In this document: positions 1 through 6,513 of the stretch, piece by piece
How the letters are laid out: each line of letters starts with the position of its first letter
Numbering within the stretch: the stretch's first letter is position 1
Source: Desulfovibrionales bacterium
GTDB lineage: Bacteria; Desulfobacterota; Desulfovibrionia; Desulfovibrionales; Desulfomicrobiaceae
DNA length: 6,520 nt
Reading direction: 5' to 3'
Assembly: GCA_012727515.1 (NCBI GenBank)
Contig: JAAYGZ010000279.1
Span: forward strand, 1-6,520
Notes under the pieces: generated by a model
Seen by the model: only the letters and a program-made list of their open reading frames with translations
Databases searched by the model: none
What the model was told of the DNA's origin: nothing
Program-made: the position numbers and the translations under genes

Positions 1-1
1 G

Positions 2-373
2 CTGTTGATCCAACCATATTCTTTTTATGTGAAATGCTTTTGTCTTAAAGATTTATTTGCTGGAAAGATACATGCACTTTTGTTTCGCCGTTGGAATAAA
101 CGCATTAAAGGGCGGGATTGGTTTGATTTTGAATGGTATATTCGTCAGGGCACGTCTATCAATCTGGAACATTTGGAAATGCGTGCAAGGCAAAGTAATG
201 ACTGGACTGACGGAGTGTTATCGTTAGAAGCTGTGAAAGATCTCCTTATAAAGCGTATTTCTTGTATTGATTGGGAGCAGGCAAAAGCAGATATACGTCC
301 TTTTATTACAAATTTGAGTGTACTTGATATCTGGTCTGCACAGTATTTTACTGAACTTGTTGCTCGACTATAA
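2..373 (+). CDS. AbiEii/AbiGii-type nucleotidyltransferase toxin, C-terminal part (5' end outside window)
   Basis: The frame is open to the left window edge, so this is the last 123 codons of a longer gene. The translation contains the conserved C-terminal block of the AbiEii/AbiGii family: F-Y-V-K-C-F followed by KDLFAGKIHALLFR (about nt 47-88) and KGRDWFDFEWY (about nt 107-139). Known AbiEii proteins are nucleotidyltransferase toxins of abortive-infection toxin-antitoxin systems, usually encoded just after an AbiEi antitoxin. The catalytic GS-x-DxD region and any antitoxin would lie left of the window and cannot be checked. The TTG at 5-7 is in frame but is too far into the domain to be the real start. 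Base composition is AT-rich: in four 60-base lines I counted 91 G+C of 240, against 62 of 120 in two lines of the kinase downstream, which suggests transfer. The family call is fairly secure; activity is unknown. Confidence 0.77.
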   Translation: MLIQPYSFYVKCFCLKDLFAGKIHALLFRRWNKRIKGRDWFDFEWYIRQGTSINLEHLEMRARQSNDWTDGVLSLEAVKDLLIKRISCIDWEQAKADIRPFITNLSVLDIWSAQYFTELVARL

Positions 374-386
374 ATTTTAATACAAT
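357..386 (+). promoter_or_regulatory. weak sigma-70-like promoter candidate before the sensor kinase
   Basis: TACAAT at 381-386 matches the -10 consensus at five of six positions. The best -35 is only TTGTTG at 357-362 (three of six) with an 18-base spacer, overlapping the end of the upstream toxin gene. It is correctly placed to serve the kinase start at 460, but the AT-rich surroundings make a chance match likely. Confidence 0.2.
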
Positions 387-459
387 TCGCGTTATGTATG
401 CTTGCAACATAGCGAAAATACAGTGACACGCAGTGAAATCATTAAGCAACGGAAAAAAT

Positions 460-3400
460 ATGACTCCACAGACGACCATGCATCCAGATTTTGTCATACG
501 CTATTTGTGGCGTGTCTGGCTTGTGCTGGCGGTTTTGTGCTTGTGGGCGCTGGTGCATGTGCCTGGTGCCTGGGCTGGTTCAGGGCCTGTGCGCATTCTG
601 GTGCTGCATTCCTATCATCAGGGCCATTACTGGACAGACGGGATGCAGCAGGCCATTGTCAAGGGTTTTGCGGACAGTGGCCTGGATGTGGATCTGGATA
701 TTCACTATCTGGACTCGGTTCGCATGAGCACGGGGGAAAAGCGGGCGCAGTCCATTAATCTGCTGGTCCGCCATCTGATTGAAGTGCCTCATGACCATGA
801 TGAATGCGCTCTGGTGCTGACCACGGATAACGAAGCCCTGGACATGGTTCTGACCTATCGGGACCAGATCGCACCCAATGTGCCTGTGGTTTTTTGTGGA
901 GTAAACGACTTTAATCCGAATTTTCTGCACGGTCAGTCTGGAGTGACTGGCGTGGTAGAAGTCCCGTCCTTTGCCGCGACAGTGGCCCTGGCGCAACAAC
1001 TGCGTCCGCAGATACGTCAGGTGCTGGTGCTGGCTGAAAATACTCTGACCGGACTGCATAACCAGTACATACTGACCAGGCAACGGGCATATTTTCCTGC
1101 TGGCGTACACGTAGAAATGCTGCACAGCACAGACATTGCCGAAATAGAGCAGCGGCTGCACACGCTGACCCAGGACTGGGCAGTGCTGGTCATGAGCCGT
1201 CCCTTTGAGGGCCTACGCTTACTGCCTCTTGCAGAAGCTGCTCAGCGTATCAGCCAGGCCGCGCCTGTGCCTGTGTTGTGTAGTTGGAATCTGGATATGG
1301 GGTATGGCTATCTGGGCGGCGTGGTGGTCTCTGCTCAGTCCCAGGCCAGTGCTGCCGTGGATATTGCGCTGCGAATTCTGGGCGGTGAAGACATCAGGGA
1401 CATTCCGGTCCAGACCACAAGCCCCAATGTGCCAATGGTGGACGAGCAGGTGGCCAAGCGCTTTCGTATTCCCTTTTCAGCCATTCCACAGAACGCCACG
1501 ATTCTGCATCATGAAATAAGTTTTTACGAGGAATACCGCCACCTGGTCTGGTTTTACGGACTGATCATCCTGGGCTTTATTACTCTGATCATAGCCCTTG
1601 GCGCGACTGTTCTGCGTCGCAACAAAGCTGAGGCAGCTCTGCGCCGCCAGCTTGCGTTTACTGAAACCCTGCTGCAGACTGTTCCGGTGCCTGTATTTTA
1701 TAAGGATATGGATGATCATTTTCTGGGCTGCAATGACGCCTATGCCAGGTTTTACGGGCTTGATTACCGGACTGTGTCTGGCAGAGCAGTCCGCGAGGTG
1801 TTTTCCGAAGCCCAGGTGCGGATGTTTCAGCATCAGGACGTGGAGCTGTTTGCAAGCGGTCAGCCCCAGCGTTACGAATATTCCGCGCAGACTCCGTCAG
1901 GCGAGCGACAGGTGGTTGTCTATAAAACGTTTTTTTATGACCGGGGCCAACGGGCCGGCATTTTAGGCATTATTGTTGACATCAGCGAACTGATCTGGGT
2001 TGAAGAGCGCCTGCGCCTGGCCATTGAGGCCAGTGCTGCCGGAATCTGGGAATGGAACCGGATTACAGACGAAGTGTATTATTCGCCGCGCTGGAAAGAA
2101 ATTATCGGCTATGATCAGGACCAGGTGCAGTTCACCATTGAAGACTGGAAAGAGCGCATTCATCCTGAAGACCGGGAGAGGGTATTAGAGATTAATGACC
2201 TGTTTTTTCACAGTGATGCCTCGCGTTTTGAGCTTGAATACCGCTTGCGGCACAAAGACGGAACCTACCGCTGGATAGCAGCCTTTGCAGTCTGTTTGCG
2301 CAATGCCAGTGGCAGGCCATACCGTGTGACCGGATCGCACACTGATATTACTGCCCGCAAGGAACTGGAGCATGAGCTGCGTACAGCCCGCGACGCGGCC
2401 CTTGCCGCCAGCGAGGCAAAATCCACATTTCTGGCCAATATGAGCCATGAAATCCGCACGCCCTTAAATGGCATTCTGGGCATGTTGCAATTGCTGCAAC
2501 CCCTGGTTGGCGATGACGAACAGCGTGAGTACGTGCGCCTGGCCCTTGTTTCAAGCCAGCGTCTGACCACGCTGCTGTCGGATATTCTGGATTTTTCGCG
2601 CATTGAAAGCGGACAGCTGGCCATTGAAATGCATGCTTTTGCCGCTGCAGAGCTGCGCGAAGCCCTGCAGGGCCTGTTTCGCATCACAGCCCTGGAAAAG
2701 GGCCTGACACTGCATATGGATATTGAGGATAATGTGCCGGCACTGCTGGTTGGTGATCAATCGCGTGTGCAGCAGGTTTTATTTAATCTGGTGGGTAATG
2801 CGCTGAAATTTACCGCACACGGTGGCGTGTCTGTTACTGCCTTTCGCTTGCCCGTGTCTGATCATGCAGAACAGTGCCACATTTATTTTGAAGTACGGGA
2901 CAGTGGCTGTGGTATTCCTGAAAACCGCCTGGCCACAGTATTTGAGCCGTTTGTGCAGGCAGAAGGGTCGTATGTGCGCACACATCAGGGCGTTGGCCTG
3001 GGGCTTTCCATTGTGCGGAGGCTTATTGATCTTATGCACGGCAGTCTGTGTATTGAAACTGGCCCTGAAGGCACGACCATTGGCCTGTCGTTACCTTTTG
3101 GATGCCAGGTCGAGTCCGCGCCTGCTGTAGAATCAGAATCCACGATCGGCATAGCGCAAACAAAGCCACTGAAGATTCTGCTGGCAGAGGATGATGAGGT
3201 CAATTTATTTGCGGCCAAGAGTCTGTTGCAGCGTTTAGGGCACCAGGTTGTTGTGGCGCGCAATGGTCAGGAAGCTGTGAGCCTGGCACTGACGCAGGAT
3301 TTTGATCTGGTGTTTATGGATATTCAGATGCCGGTTATGGATGGCGTGGAGGCAACCAAAGCCATACGAGCCTTGGACGGGCCTCGGGCACAGGTGCCTG

Positions 3401-3540
3401 TTATTGCCATGACAGCCTATGCCATGACTGGCGATGAGAATTTTTTTCTTGACTCTGGCATGACTGGCTATGTGCCCAAACCTGTGAACATGCACGCCCT
3501 GGAATTGGTGCTGAAGCAGATGGCGACAGGCAGGGCGTAG
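460..3540 (+). CDS. Hybrid sensor histidine kinase with periplasmic ABC substrate-binding-like sensor domain, two PAS domains and C-terminal receiver
   Basis: Inner-membrane kinase of 1026 residues. An N-terminal hydrophobic segment (about residues 15-39) ends in A-W-A and is a signal peptide or membrane anchor. Residues about 43-345 resemble the ABC_sub_bind family (starts VRILVLHSYHQG), so the input is probably a small periplasmic ligand. A second membrane segment spans about 361-386. Then come PAS (397-511), PAS/PAC (517-637), HisKA with SHEIRTPLNG (His663), and HATPase_c with N-box (N776, N780), G1 DSGCGIP (814-820), FEPF and G2 GVGLGLS (844-850). The receiver has acidic D911/D912, phosphoacceptor D954 (FMDIQMPVMDG), T985 and K1007. 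All key residues are present; no HPt domain follows. ATG460 is chosen because GGAA at 451-454 gives a weak ribosome site; GTG433 would add nine residues and ATG478 would remove six. The ligand is unknown. Confidence 0.93.
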   Translation: MTPQTTMHPDFVIRYLWRVWLVLAVLCLWALVHVPGAWAGSGPVRILVLHSYHQGHYWTDGMQQAIVKGFADSGLDVDLDIHYLDSVRMSTGEKRAQSINLLVRHLIEVPHDHDECALVLTTDNEALDMVLTYRDQIAPNVPVVFCGVNDFNPNFLHGQSGVTGVVEVPSFAATVALAQQLRPQIRQVLVLAENTLTGLHNQYILTRQRAYFPAGVHVEMLHSTDIAEIEQRLHTLTQDWAVLVMSRPFEGLRLLPLAEAAQRISQAAPVPVLCSWNLDMGYGYLGGVVVSAQSQASAAVDIALRILGGEDIRDIPVQTTSPNVPMVDEQVAKRFRIPFSAIPQNATILHHEISFYEEYRHLVWFYGLIILGFITLIIALGATVLRRNKAEAALRRQLAFTETLLQTVPVPVFYKDMDDHFLGCNDAYARFYGLDYRTVSGRAVREVFSEAQVRMFQHQDVELFASGQPQRYEYSAQTPSGERQVVVYKTFFYDRGQRAGILGIIVDISELIWVEERLRLAIEASAAGIWEWNRITDEVYYSPRWKEIIGYDQDQVQFTIEDWKERIHPEDRERVLEINDLFFHSDASRFELEYRLRHKDGTYRWIAAFAVCLRNASGRPYRVTGSHTDITARKELEHELRTARDAALAASEAKSTFLANMSHEIRTPLNGILGMLQLLQPLVGDDEQREYVRLALVSSQRLTTLLSDILDFSRIESGQLAIEMHAFAAAELREALQGLFRITALEKGLTLHMDIEDNVPALLVGDQSRVQQVLFNLVGNALKFTAHGGVSVTAFRLPVSDHAEQCHIYFEVRDSGCGIPENRLATVFEPFVQAEGSYVRTHQGVGLGLSIVRRLIDLMHGSLCIETGPEGTTIGLSLPFGCQVESAPAVESESTIGIAQTKPLKILLAEDDEVNLFAAKSLLQRLGHQVVVARNGQEAVSLALTQDFDLVFMDIQMPVMDGVEATKAIRALDGPRAQVPVIAMTAYAMTGDENFFLDSGMTGYVPKPVNMHALELVLKQMATGRA

Positions 3541-3595
3541 ATGGCCTTTGCACGGCCCTTGCCAAGCCGTCCTTTGCTGACTTATCGTGGTATGT

Positions 3596-4555
3596 ATGAC
3601 CAGCATCCATCACATCCATGACACGCATTTCCGGGAGTCACTAAGTCATAAAGACCTGGCCCAGGATTTTCTGGACAATTATCTGCCCCCTGCTGTGCGG
3701 CGTCATGTGGACCTGAGCACTTTGCGCTTGTGCAAAGACAGTTTTGTGAGTGCTGACAAATCCACCTTTTATTCTGACCTGCTCTACAAGGTCGCAACCA
3801 CTGCCAAATCAGAAGCCTTCATTTATTTACTCTTTGAACACAAGAGTAGTCCGGACCGGTTCACAGCTCTGCAGATGCTGCGCTATATGGTGGAAATCTG
3901 GGAACAATATTTGGACCAGTATCCAAATCCAAACAGCCTTCCTTGTATTATACCCATTGTGGTCTATCACGGGCCATCCAGTCAGCAGGGCATCACCATG
4001 GGAGAGCTGGTGGATATACCAGGCCAGGATATGCAAACCTATGTTCCGGATTTTACCTTGGATTTTCTGGATTTTTCACCCAAGACAGATAGAAAAATCA
4101 AAGGCCAGATCATCACCCAGCTCTTTGTGCTTTGTTTGCAGGCCAAAAATGAACCTAAGGCAGTGCACAGGCTGGTTGAAATTTTTGCTCTTATTGCCCG
4201 GCTTGATGACAGCGCCACATCCATGGAGTGGATACGCAGCATTTTTATCTACTTAAACCAGGTCATGGACATTGACAAAGACGTGGTTACAAAATTGACC
4301 AGACTCCACCTCACAGCAAATAAGGAGGACACCGTTATGACTATTGCAGAACAATGGAGAAAAGAAGGGCGTATGGAAGGCGAAGCCAGCGGTCAGGCCA
4401 AAGCCCTCAGCCGTCTTCTCTCGCGTAAGTTTGGAGAGCATGTCTTCAAATTATCTGCCCAGGATCGCCTTGTACGTGCCACGCCTGAACAGCTGGATAT
4501 CTGGACTGACCGCATTCTGGACGCCAAGACCATTGAGGATGTTTTTTCTGTTTAA
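3596..4555 (+). CDS. rpn: Rpn family recombination-promoting nuclease (PD-(D/E)XK, Transposase_31)
   Basis: A 319-residue protein with the Rpn/Transposase_31 signature: an HDTHFRESL opening, then LAQDFLDNYLP, YSDLLYKV with catalytic Asp61, FEHKS giving the E-x-K pair Glu81/Lys83, and Q93-x3-Tyr97. This is a complete PD-(D/E)XK nuclease core. The C-terminal part has an Rpn-typical Glu/Gly-rich helix (EQWRKEGRMEGEASGQ) and a DUF4351-like tail (LLSRKFG...LDIWTDRILDAKTIEDVF). Rpn proteins in E. coli are DNA endonucleases that raise RecA-independent recombination and act in phage defence. The gene starts 55 bases after the kinase stop and could be read from the same transcript. ATG3596 sits just before the conserved opening; GTG3587 would add three residues, and neither start has a good Shine-Dalgarno sequence. 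An internal start at 4337 is annotated separately. The reading frame is intact and the active site conserved, so it is likely functional. Confidence 0.88.
   Translation: MTSIHHIHDTHFRESLSHKDLAQDFLDNYLPPAVRRHVDLSTLRLCKDSFVSADKSTFYSDLLYKVATTAKSEAFIYLLFEHKSSPDRFTALQMLRYMVEIWEQYLDQYPNPNSLPCIIPIVVYHGPSSQQGITMGELVDIPGQDMQTYVPDFTLDFLDFSPKTDRKIKGQIITQLFVLCLQAKNEPKAVHRLVEIFALIARLDDSATSMEWIRSIFIYLNQVMDIDKDVVTKLTRLHLTANKEDTVMTIAEQWRKEGRMEGEASGQAKALSRLLSRKFGEHVFKLSAQDRLVRATPEQLDIWTDRILDAKTIEDVFSV
4322..4328 (+). promoter_or_regulatory. strong intragenic ribosome binding site for the internal Rpn start
   Basis: TAAGGAGG at 4321-4328 (core AAGGAGG, 4322-4328) is a full match to the complement of the 16S rRNA 3' end. 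It lies eight bases before ATG 4337, which is in frame with the rpn gene. Such a match inside a coding region, at ideal spacing, in a gene whose own start has no recognisable ribosome site, is unlikely to be accidental. Confidence 0.75.
4337..4555 (+). CDS. rpnS: Probable intragenic small Rpn protein (RpnS-type antitoxin), same frame as the rpn C-terminus
   Basis: This 72-residue product is identical to residues 248-319 of the large Rpn protein and is predicted from an internal start. ATG4337 is preceded by TAAGGAGG at optimal spacing. It begins MTIAEQWRKEGRMEGE, the charged Glu/Gly helix, and continues into the DUF4351-like tail, so it lacks the whole nuclease core. Published work on E. coli Rpn proteins showed that their genes encode a small C-terminal protein from an internal start, and that it binds and inhibits the full-length nuclease toxin. 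The position at the domain boundary and the strong internal ribosome site fit that arrangement. By inference the strong internal and weak outer translation signals would keep antitoxin in excess over toxin. Translation has not been shown here; the alternative is that only the long form is made. Confidence 0.7.
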   Translation: MTIAEQWRKEGRMEGEASGQAKALSRLLSRKFGEHVFKLSAQDRLVRATPEQLDIWTDRILDAKTIEDVFSV

Positions 4556-4566
4556 TAGTCTTTGAG

Positions 4567-4584
4567 GCGCTGATTACATCGAAC
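4567..4584. repeat. Border sequence shared with the repeat at the right window edge
   Basis: GCGCTGATTACATCGAA at 4567-4583 matches the reverse complement of 6499-6515 at 16 of 17 positions (C versus A at position 11). It starts 11 bases after the rpn stop codon, ahead of the palindromic repeat at 4611. In the right-edge repeat the same motif forms the outer terminal inverted repeat, so this is probably a remnant or border of a dispersed element. Confidence 0.5.
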
Positions 4585-4610
4585 GTACTATCATGGTTAT
4601 TGTACTTTCA

Positions 4611-4701
4611 TGTCATCCCAAGCGGAGTTGCTGAGCCTGCTCTGAGCGTAGCAGAAGGGGTCTTAAGATTTCTCTGCTCGTTACACTCGGCCGGAATGAC
4701 A
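4611..4701. repeat. 91-bp imperfect palindromic intergenic repeat
   Basis: The ends TGTCATCCC (4611-4619) and GGAATGACA (4693-4701) are inverted repeats with one mismatch. Inside, AGCAGA and TCTGCT form a further arm around the self-complementary TCTTAAGA, so the whole unit can fold into a long hairpin in RNA or single-stranded DNA. TGTCATTCC-ended palindromes of about this size are a common type of dispersed, MITE-like intergenic repeat in bacteria. It sits between rpn and the receiver gene, and its hairpin could hinder read-through or stabilise transcript ends. It contains no gene. Confidence 0.65.
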
Positions 4702-4713
4702 AATAAAAAATGC

Positions 4714-4741
4714 TTATCACCTTGTAATTGTTAAAGATACT
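4714..4741 (+). promoter_or_regulatory. weak sigma-70-like promoter candidate for the receiver gene
   Basis: TTATCA at 4714-4719 (four of six to consensus) and GATACT at 4736-4741 (four of six) are separated by 16 bases, just after the palindromic repeat and about 60 bases before the receiver start. An own promoter is plausible because the repeat separates this gene from rpn, but the match is poor. Confidence 0.25.
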
Positions 4742-4788
4742 TTTCTCCATAGAGACAAGGCTCAGCATTTGTCCCTAAGACAGCCATC

Positions 4789-4794
4789 AGGAGG
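4789..4794 (+). promoter_or_regulatory. ribosome binding site that decides the receiver gene start
   Basis: AGGAGG at 4789-4794 lies nine bases before ATG4804 but only three before the in-frame GTG4798. The spacing therefore favours the ATG, giving a protein beginning MRILIVEDD. Confidence 0.75.
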
Positions 4795-4803
4795 CAGGTG
4801 GAA

Positions 4804-5199
4804 ATGCGTATACTTATTGTTGAGGATGATTTTATCGGGCGTAAAGTATTGCAGCGGCTTTTGCTGGAATATGGTGAATGCGATGTGGCTGTGGACGGGC
4901 TGGAAGCAGTCAAAGCCTTTGATCTGGCCTGGACAGCAGGTATGCCCTATGATCTGCTTTTTCTGGATATTATGATGCCCAACATGAGCGGCCATGACGC
5001 TCTGAAAATCATTCGCGAAAAAGAACGCAGCATGGCTGTGGCACCGGGACGGGAAGCCAAGGTCATCATGACCACAGCGCTGGATGATGTGAAGAATGTG
5101 ACTCAGGCCTTTTTTCAGGGCGGGGCTTCAGGCTATCTGGTCAAGCCCATTGAGCGCCAGAACGTGGTTGAGGAATTGCAGAAACTCGGATTGATCTGA
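4804..5199 (+). CDS. Single-domain CheY-like response regulator
   Basis: A 131-residue stand-alone receiver with no output domain. It has the full phosphorylation site: acidic cluster E7-D8-D9 in MRILIVEDDF, phosphoacceptor Asp55 in LFLDIMMPNMSG, Thr91 in the MTTA strand end, and Lys114 in GYLVKP. The length equals one receiver domain (about 120 residues) plus a short tail. Proteins of this kind act by phosphorylation-dependent binding to a partner, as CheY does at the flagellar motor, or as phosphate carriers in a relay; Asp is phosphorylated by a histidine kinase. Candidate partners in view are the hybrid kinase at 460-3540 and the chemotaxis system that CheB implies. It is cytoplasmic. The gene is separated from rpn by 248 bases with a repeat and has a strong ribosome site. 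It converges on cheB with a 10-base gap. The receiver assignment is firm; the pathway is not. Confidence 0.92.
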   Translation: MRILIVEDDFIGRKVLQRLLLEYGECDVAVDGLEAVKAFDLAWTAGMPYDLLFLDIMMPNMSGHDALKIIREKERSMAVAPGREAKVIMTTALDDVKNVTQAFFQGGASGYLVKPIERQNVVEELQKLGLI

Positions 5200-5209
5200 A
5201 GACGCACTC

Positions 5210-6277
5210 TTAGCGGCACAAACCCAGGGCCACTGGCGCAATCTGTGTCAGTGGCGTGATTTTGTCCACACCACCCAGCTTGATAGCCTCGCCAGGCATT
5301 CCAAAGACCACGCACGAAGCCTCGTCCTGCGCAATGGTTGCAGCGCCTGCCTCGTGCATCTCCAGCATTCCCCTGGCCACGTCATCTCCCATACCGGTCA
5401 TAATAATGCCCACTGCATTTTTTCCGGCATAGCGGGCCGCAGAACGAAACAGCACATCCACAGAAGGACGGTGCCTGGAAACCAGTGGCCCTTCCTTGAT
5501 CTGCACATAATAGCGTGCTCCACTGCGTTTAAGGAGCATGTGCAGATTGCCGGGCGCAATAAGGGCCTGGCCCCGCAAAACAGTATCATTATCCTGGGCT
5601 TCTTTAACGGCAATATCACACAAGGTGTTGAGGCGACTTGCAAAGGCTGTGGTGAATTTTTCCGGCATGTGCTGGACAATGACAATGCCCGGACAATCCA
5701 CAGGCATAACCTGTAAAAACGTCAGCAAGGCTTCTGTACCGCCAGTGGACGCGCCAACCACAAGAATCTTTTCCGTGGTCTGCACCATGGCATAGGACGT
5801 GGCCTTGGGCAGCACCACATCAGCCGACAGCTTCTGGGTTACTTTTAATGTAAGTGGCAGGTATTTTTTGACCTTGGCCTTTGCAGCTGCCTTGACCTCA
5901 TCGCACAGCATGATTTTGGATTCTTCAATAAACTGCCGGGTGCCGATTTTGGGCTTCTGGATAATGGAAACTGCTCCATATTCCAGTGCTTTCATGGTGG
6001 TTTCAGCGTTTTTTTCAGTCAGGGTGGAGCAGATAATGGTGGGAATGGGATGCTGGGACATGATTTTTTTCAGAAAGGTAATGCCATCCATGCGTGGCAT
6101 TTCCACGTCCAGAGAAATAACGTCAGGCACGGTCTGGCGCATGATTTCTGCGGCAGCAAAAGGGTCGCTGGCTGCGCCAATGACCTCGATTTCCGGATCA
6201 TCTGCATAAATTGCAGTCAGTGTCTGGCGGACCAGGGCTGAATCATCAACAATGAGAAGTCGGATTTTTTGTTTCAT
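5210..6277 (-). CDS. cheB: Chemotaxis response regulator protein-glutamate methylesterase CheB
   Basis: A 355-residue protein with both CheB domains. CheB removes methyl groups from glutamates of chemoreceptors (and deamidates glutamines), giving adaptation; phosphorylation of its receiver by CheA relieves inhibition of the esterase. Receiver: D11/D12 in [11 protein letters not shown], phosphoacceptor Asp57 in [11 protein letters not shown], Ser84, Lys108. After a lysine/alanine-rich linker (about 125-168) the esterase domain begins [10 protein letters not shown] with catalytic Ser177, followed by His203 in VQHMPE and Asp299 in [12 protein letters not shown]. The last motif usually reads GNDG; here the residue before the catalytic Asp is also Asp. 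[12 protein letters not shown] motif (318-328) is typical of the family. Length is normal. ATG6277 has an AGGGA site seven bases upstream. No cheR, cheA or receptor gene is adjacent, so it may be one of several CheB copies or serve a non-flagellar pathway. Confidence 0.96.
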   Translation of the reverse strand: MKQKIRLLIVDDSALVRQTLTAIYADDPEIEVIGAASDPFAAAEIMRQTVPDVISLDVEMPRMDGITFLKKIMSQHPIPTIICSTLTEKNAETTMKALEYGAVSIIQKPKIGTRQFIEESKIMLCDEVKAAAKAKVKKYLPLTLKVTQKLSADVVLPKATSYAMVQTTEKILVVGASTGGTEALLTFLQVMPVDCPGIVIVQHMPEKFTTAFASRLNTLCDIAVKEAQDNDTVLRGQALIAPGNLHMLLKRSGARYYVQIKEGPLVSRHRPSVDVLFRSAARYAGKNAVGIIMTGMGDDVARGMLEMHEAGAATIAQDEASCVVFGMPGEAIKLGGVDKITPLTQIAPVALGLCR

Positions 6278-6284
6278 GCCTATA

Positions 6285-6289
6285 TCCCT
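6285..6289 (-). promoter_or_regulatory. ribosome binding site of cheB
   Basis: AGGGA on the minus strand lies seven bases before the ATG at 6277 and supports that start. I see no convincing promoter in the rest of 6290-6382. Confidence 0.6.
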
Positions 6290-6382
6290 GAACGGTTACG
6301 TTATATTTTCTTCGTAGAGGACTTTATCCGCAGAGTAAACGCATAGACAGCGAATTTTTTTCTGTGCGCAGGCTAGGGAGAT

Positions 6383-6513
6383 GCTGATTAATGCAGTCAT
6401 TGCGAGCGACCAACGGGAGCGCGGCAATCTATATTGCTGATATATCAATGATCCCGGATTGCTTCCCGCTTCGATTCCTCGCGGTCGCAATGACTTGTTT
6501 CGATTTAATCAGC
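6383..6513. repeat. 131-bp palindromic intergenic repeat with terminal inverted repeats
   Basis: The outer ends GCTGATTAA (6383-6391) and TTAATCAGC (6505-6513) are perfect 9-bp inverted repeats. Next come AGTCATTGCGA (6395-6405) and TCGCAATGACT (6485-6495), a perfect 11-bp inverted pair, and inside these GCAATC (6424-6429) with GATTGC (6457-6462). The nested pattern describes a MITE-like, hairpin-forming unit. Repeats with GTCATTGCGA ends are a known type of dispersed bacterial intergenic sequence. The outer motif nearly matches 4567-4583. Open frames through it look like the spurious translations such repeats give, so no gene is called. It lies about 105 bases upstream of cheB. Confidence 0.7.

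Noticed and set aside
390..414. Hairpin CGTTATGT/ACATAGCG (one G-T pair, 9-base loop) after the AbiEii-type gene as a terminator
   Set aside because: The stem is short and AT-rich and is followed by A residues, with no T tract on the plus strand.
3532..3560. Inverted AGGGC/GCCCT pair at the end of the kinase gene as a terminator before rpn
   Set aside because: Only five base pairs with a long loop and no T run; the 55-base gap looks more like a within-operon spacer.
4344..4565. 73-codon plus-strand frame overlapping the 3' end of rpn in another frame
   Set aside because: It is a shadow of the rpn frame; the strong ribosome site nearby fits the in-frame ATG at 4337, and this frame shows no domain.
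4556..4803. CRISPR array or tRNA in the rpn-receiver intergenic region
   Set aside because: There are no regularly spaced direct repeats and no cloverleaf; the structure is a single palindrome.
6297..6330. Minus-strand promoter for cheB (GATAAA, 17-base spacer, TATAAC)
   Set aside because: The -10 is fair but the -35 matches consensus at only two positions; a sigma-28 match was also looked for and not found.
6296..6490. 64-codon minus-strand open frame upstream of cheB
   Set aside because: It runs through the palindromic repeat, has no family resemblance or good ribosome site, and its protein resembles the spurious translations such repeats give.
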